This document shows positions 61,001-64,000 of a stretch of DNA of 64,000 bases, one piece after another; the stretch's first letter is position 1, and each line of letters begins with the position of its first letter. The stretch is from Sebastes aleutianus (Eukaryota > Chordata > Actinopteri > Perciformes > Sebastidae), in the NCBI GenBank assembly GCA_916700875.1, contig CAKAKS010000039.1, positions 6,845,544-6,909,543 on the forward strand. The letters run 5' to 3'. The notes beneath the pieces are model-generated. The model did not search any database and was not told the origin of the DNA. It saw only the letters and a program-made list of their open reading frames with translations. The position numbers and the translations under genes are program-made.

Positions 61001-61636
61001 CTTTCGGCTATTACGTGTTCTGCTGGGAGGCTCGGCTCCTCTGCTGTTGTTGTGGGATTTGAACCAGTCTCGGATGACATGGCTTCCAGTGCCAGCTGTA
61101 CTCTCCACTTGGCAACCAGTGGCAACAGGGTGGCACGCCTTTGGGGAGAGTTGCCATGGCGTCTGTGAGGCAGGTGAGCCATCTCCAGGAAGATCGGGCC
61201 TCTTGGGGTGAAAAAACAGAAGAGAAAACATAGAAGAAGCTGCTGGTTTGAAATCTCCTGTGTGCCCAGTGTTTGACGGCAAAATACAAGAATCAAAACA
61301 AACAGAAACCCACCAAAGAAATAATAGAATAAACAGTAGAAGTACCTTTTGTTTTAACTGCTCATTTGTACGAGGAAAATAATATCTTCTACAAGTCAAA
61401 TGACTGATGAAAAAAAGACATTAACGGTTAGTAACAGAACATTTATAGGAATGAGGTTAAAGTAGCATCATAATTGTACCTTACCTGTGAATATGAGCAA
61501 TGAAAAACAAGATGTCTGCTTCAGAAAGCCGGGTGGATGTGAGCTGAGGATGAGAGGGATGGCACCGTTGTCCAGTACCAAGGGGGACACGGACGATGTG
61601 ATTGGTGGAGAGCAGCTGATCCAACCACAGCGCCCC
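54807..61636 (-). CDS. trim66: trim66 (TIF1-delta), 3' part: PHD finger and bromodomain
   Basis: TRIM66 is a nuclear TIF1-family corepressor that reads histone tails through a PHD-bromodomain pair and binds HP1 proteins. Exons at 61636-61485, 59393-58626, 58327-58204, 57881-57807, 56878-56726 and 55010-54807 join in one frame to 491 residues plus TAA. Seen in order: two PxVxL HP1 boxes (PVVSL at residues 66-70 and 85-89 of this partial protein), a long acidic region with an EEEEKEEEE run, a PHD finger ([20 protein letters not shown] through WVCTLC), and a bromodomain with [19 protein letters not shown] and [12 protein letters not shown] (Asn for acetyl-lysine present). The basic tail has [11 protein letters not shown], a likely nuclear localisation signal. 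B-box and coiled-coil exons are beyond the right edge. The first exon listed is the least certain. Identification over TRIM24/33 rests on the PHD/bromodomain wording and on synteny. Confidence 0.9.
55190..55735. repeat. interspersed repeat in the last trim66 intron, with LINE tail
   Basis: 55380-55600 matches 62155-62345 (shared ACCAACCATGTCAT, GACCTCAAGATATGTGAATG, ACGAGTCTCCCCTTTACAGA). A LINE 3' tail with CCACTGTGGGACTAATAAAG and (TTATC)n follows at 55670-55733, like that at 4050-4178. Confidence 0.75.
55736..56725. other. last trim66 intron, no gene seen
   Basis: A purine tract lies at about 56150-56190 with GGGGGGG. Short ORFs are not recognised. Confidence 0.5.
56726..56878 (-). CDS. 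trim66: trim66 exon: bromodomain centre
   Basis: 153 nt encode [20 protein letters not shown] and a following segment with [20 protein letters not shown]. The acetyl-lysine Asn is in FNY at the exon end. Acceptor GCTCCAG; donor GTGAGT. Confidence 0.95.
57364..57668. mobile_element. MITE with TTAAAGGxxxAGTGTGTA ends
   Basis: Left end TAAAGGAAAAGTGTGTAACA; right end CCCTACACACTGCACCTTTA is its imperfect inverse. About 305 bp, noncoding, in the trim66 bromodomain intron. Confidence 0.75.
57807..57881 (-). CDS. trim66: trim66 exon: bromodomain first helix
   Basis: 75 nt encode [20 protein letters not shown] and PVSTL, the start of the TIF1-type bromodomain. Acceptor CTGTTCAG; donor GTCAGT. Confidence 0.9.
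58204..58327 (-). CDS. trim66: trim66 exon: PHD finger end
   Basis: 124 nt encode [20 protein letters not shown] and [20 protein letters not shown]. The WVCTLC cysteines complete the C4HC3 PHD. Acceptor TGCTACAG; donor GTGAGC. Confidence 0.92.
58626..59393 (-). CDS. trim66: trim66 large exon: HP1 boxes, acidic region, PHD start
   Basis: 768 nt from acceptor TTCCACAG to donor GTAAGT. Encodes [13 protein letters not shown], two PVVSL motifs, an Asp/Glu-rich central part and [20 protein letters not shown]. The last residues PPLISFP lead into the next exon in phase 2. Confidence 0.9.
59459..60325. other. trim66 intron, no gene seen
   Basis: No repeat match within the window and no splice-bounded ORF. 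Confidence 0.45.
60326..60679 (+). mobile_element. MITE with TTTAAAGG terminal inverted repeats, family A
   Basis: CTTTAAAGAGGACATATCAT at the left and ACGTCTCCTTTAAA at the right. The interior matches 11842-12304 with about 100 bp deleted. Confidence 0.8.
61015..61201 (-). other. GC-rich open segment, possible alternative trim66 exon
   Basis: 187 bp flanked by an AG acceptor (CACCCCAAG) and GTAATA, open in all three minus frames. The length is not a multiple of three and it does not fit between the phase-2 exons on either side. It is therefore not part of the main reading frame proposed here. It could be an untranslated, alternative or fossil exon, or chance. Confidence 0.2.
61485..61636 (-). 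CDS. trim66: trim66 predicted exon upstream of the HP1-box exon
   Basis: 152 nt with acceptor GACTCAG, donor GTAAGG and an open frame ([20 protein letters not shown], later [14 protein letters not shown]). It ends in phase 2, exactly what the exon at 59393 needs. I do not recognise the peptide, so this rests on splice signals and phase only. Confidence 0.5.
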
Positions 61637-62054
61637 CTGAGTCACTGAAAAGCAAGTGTTTCCTATGAACTGTACTGAACAAACTGCTATTATTTGCCTT
61701 TCACGGATGAGTCTCAGCTGTGTAAATTTGTCTTTTCTGAAGGTGGAGGTACGAACAGTTCACTCCCAGTAAATTCTAACCAATGACAAGTCACAGCCTG
61801 TAAAGTTGACTCAAGCTTTGAATAACAGATATGACTGTATGTAAATCAACTGTAACTCTGCACCTGGGGGAAAAAAGCAGCAAATCCAACCCATTCATTT
61901 CATAACCTCCAAGTTCATATGTTAATTTAGACCTATAGATTTACTGTACTCCATAAAATAGATCCCAAACGTGCTGTTATACTGTGTTTATTCTCAGTGG
62001 TGGAGGAAGGAAGGAATTCAGATCCTTTACTTTAAGTAAAAGTACTAATTAAGG

Positions 62055-62705
62055 CTGTCAAAGTTAACGCGCAAAATCGTTTTAATGCTGCTAATTTCTT
62101 TAACGCATTAACACAATCGATCTTTCGGAGGTTGTAGCCGGCTCAATTTTAAAGCTAGAGATACTGACATCACATGAAACTAGAAAACCTAAGGAATCCA
62201 TCGGTACCAACCATGTCATACTAGCTTGTCGTGAAGGAGGTTAAATAAGGCCATTTTCAAAGGGGTCCCTTGACCTCTGACCTCAAGATATGTGAATGTA
62301 AATGGGTTCTATGGGTACCCACGAGTCTCCCCTTTACAGACATGCCCACTTTATGATAATCACATGCAGTTTTGGGGCAAGTCATAGTCAAGTCAGCACA
62401 CTGACACACTGACAGCTGTTGTGATTGTTATGTTATGATTTGAGCATATTTTTATGCTAAATGCAGTACCTCTGAGGGTTTCTAGACAATATCTGTCATT
62501 GTTTTGGGTTGTTGATTGATTTCCAGTAATAGATAAATACATACATTTGCATAAAGCAAGCATATTTGCCCACTCCCTATTTAAGGTACATTTTGAACAG
62601 GTAAAAAATGTGTGATTAATTTGCAATTAATCGTGATTAACTATGGACAATCATGTGATTAATCGTGATTAAATATTTGAATCGATTGACATCCCTAGTA
62701 CTAAT
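62055..62705. mobile_element. ~650-bp repeat with AAGGCTGTCAAAGTTAACGCG ends
   Basis: Begins AAGGCTGTCAAAGTTAACGC and ends ATCGATTGACATCCCTAG, imperfect inverted ends, with ATTAATCGTGATTAA words near the right end. The middle matches 55380-55600. No ORF of note. Confidence 0.7.
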
Positions 62706-64000
62706 ACCACACTGTAAAATACTCTGTTACGAGGAAAAGTCCTGCATTGAAAATGTTACCTATAAATAAAAATAAAACCAGGAAAATGTACTGTAGAAAT
62801 TGTACCTGCAGCAAAGCATCAGTGTATGTGTAAAAAGGACTTGTGTTGAAAAGTGCAGTTTTTTTCTGTGATTAAAAATCCATTTAAATATTGACTATTT
62901 TCTATAAATGTAAAAAATATACAGATTTTTCCTACTATAGATTACTTATACTAAGATATACTTGTAAAGGTGCTCAGAGGTTTGCTACAAAAATAATTTG
63001 TATACTGCTGAACTCTATACAGTCACACATAGCACATCATCAAAATAGAGCATCATCATTTAACATGATGTTCACAGTAATTCAGTGATTTACTAGGAAC
63101 TCCCTCCATGCAGTCAGATACTAACAAGACCCAGAAATCCTTCGGTGCACACAAAGTGAAGATCTTTGGGAAACAAGTTTAGAATAACGGAGTTCACTCG
63201 CTGTAAACCGTCCAAAGATAAACTCAAGGCTCTGCTGTTGACTTATGATTTGACTATCAATTCAAATTCTACATAAATCATCTCATGTGTGAGTTAACTC
63301 CTAACAGCATCACAGTGATGTGTGAGCACGACCGGTGATGCTGAAAATGCTTGTTTCTATCACAGCTGACCTGGTTTCTGCTGTAAATCCTCATAAAAGA
63401 TACACAAGTGCAATCCCACTGAGGTTTGACTGTGCAATTACATGTAAATAATGCATCTATATGTGCACCACTGAATGTTGTTTTACTTTCTGCTGGGATG
63501 AATTAATTTATTCAGTAACTTTTATTATGCAAGTAAATAACAATATCTTGTTCACATGAAATTTTAAATAAAAGAAGAACACAGAAAAAATAATGCCAGT
63601 AAATTACATTATATTTGGATCATCAATATGAACACCACACATCTTGGCAGATAATTAAGACATGAAATATCCTTCTGTATTATTTGTGGTGTTTATTTTT
63701 AAATGAAATAACCCTAATCCTATAAATACAATGTTTCCATCTAACCTAAAAAAAAAAAAAAGAGATACCCATATTACTACGTTTTGTTTTGGGAGTTGGA
63801 ATATTTTGAAGTAATTTTAATCAAAGTTTTCCTCAAGGATTTTGGTGTTTTGACAAAAGTATACAGAGATTTTGGTAATCAAATTAGGAAATGAATGTGG
63901 TATGGCACAATATATAAAATTGATTTAACAAATATTTATAACACAACTGTAAAAACATTAGGCTATATCACAATCATGTTTTTTTATATAGCCAGTTTTA
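62706..64000. other. right edge, trim66 intron
   Basis: AT-rich (an A13 run is at about 63750). No B-box or coiled-coil exon of trim66 recognised; these are expected further right. Confidence 0.45.

Noticed and set aside
60851..61399. 182-codon minus-strand ORF
   Set aside because: Its central part overlaps the three-frame-open segment at 61015-61201, but the flanks read through intron sequence. The frame does not join the trim66 exons.

Overview
The window is nuclear DNA of a ray-finned fish, most likely a percomorph teleost. Four multi-exon vertebrate genes with GT/AG introns are all read from the minus strand. They lie in a dense background of short non-autonomous DNA transposons (MITEs), LINE 3' tails and microsatellites of kinds common in teleosts. 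The lineage is inferred from gene order and repeat types; no species can be named.

Layout, left to right (that is, 3' to 5' for the genes). (1) 1180-4569: ric3, a chaperone of nicotinic acetylcholine and 5-HT3 receptors; first five coding exons, with the 3' exons beyond the left edge. (2) 4570-14849: about 10 kb of repeat-rich intergenic DNA. (3) 14850-21288: complete lmo1, a 155-residue LIM-only transcriptional adaptor in four coding exons, followed to 33188 by about 12 kb of upstream DNA with repeats and several non-repetitive, homeodomain-site-rich blocks that look like developmental enhancers. (4) 33189-41413: complete rergl-like gene, a 205-residue atypical Ras-family protein in five coding exons. 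(5) 41414-54806: about 13 kb without a recognised gene, dominated by mobile-element remnants. These include a 580-bp element with roughly 80-bp nearly perfect terminal inverted repeats, and two ~1.1-kb arrays in opposite orientation built from the palindrome AAGTATACTT. (6) 54807-61636: the 3' half of trim66 (TIF1-delta): an upstream exon, a large acidic exon with two HP1-box motifs and the start of the PHD finger, then the rest of the PHD and the bromodomain to the stop. Its 5' exons (B-boxes, coiled coil) lie past the right edge.

The genes are neighbours by ancestry, not a functional unit. The ric3-lmo1-(stk33)-trim66 order matches human 11p15.4 as I remember it. The rergl-like gene between lmo1 and trim66 is the notable difference, because human RERGL sits near LMO3 on 12p12. 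That suggests LMO and RERGL were already linked before the early vertebrate genome duplications. I found no evidence of a new enzymatic, defence or mobile system. The most worthwhile leads are the rergl/lmo1 linkage, the divergent first LIM domain of this Lmo1, the candidate enhancers, the tandem HP1 boxes in trim66 and the large inverted palindromic arrays.
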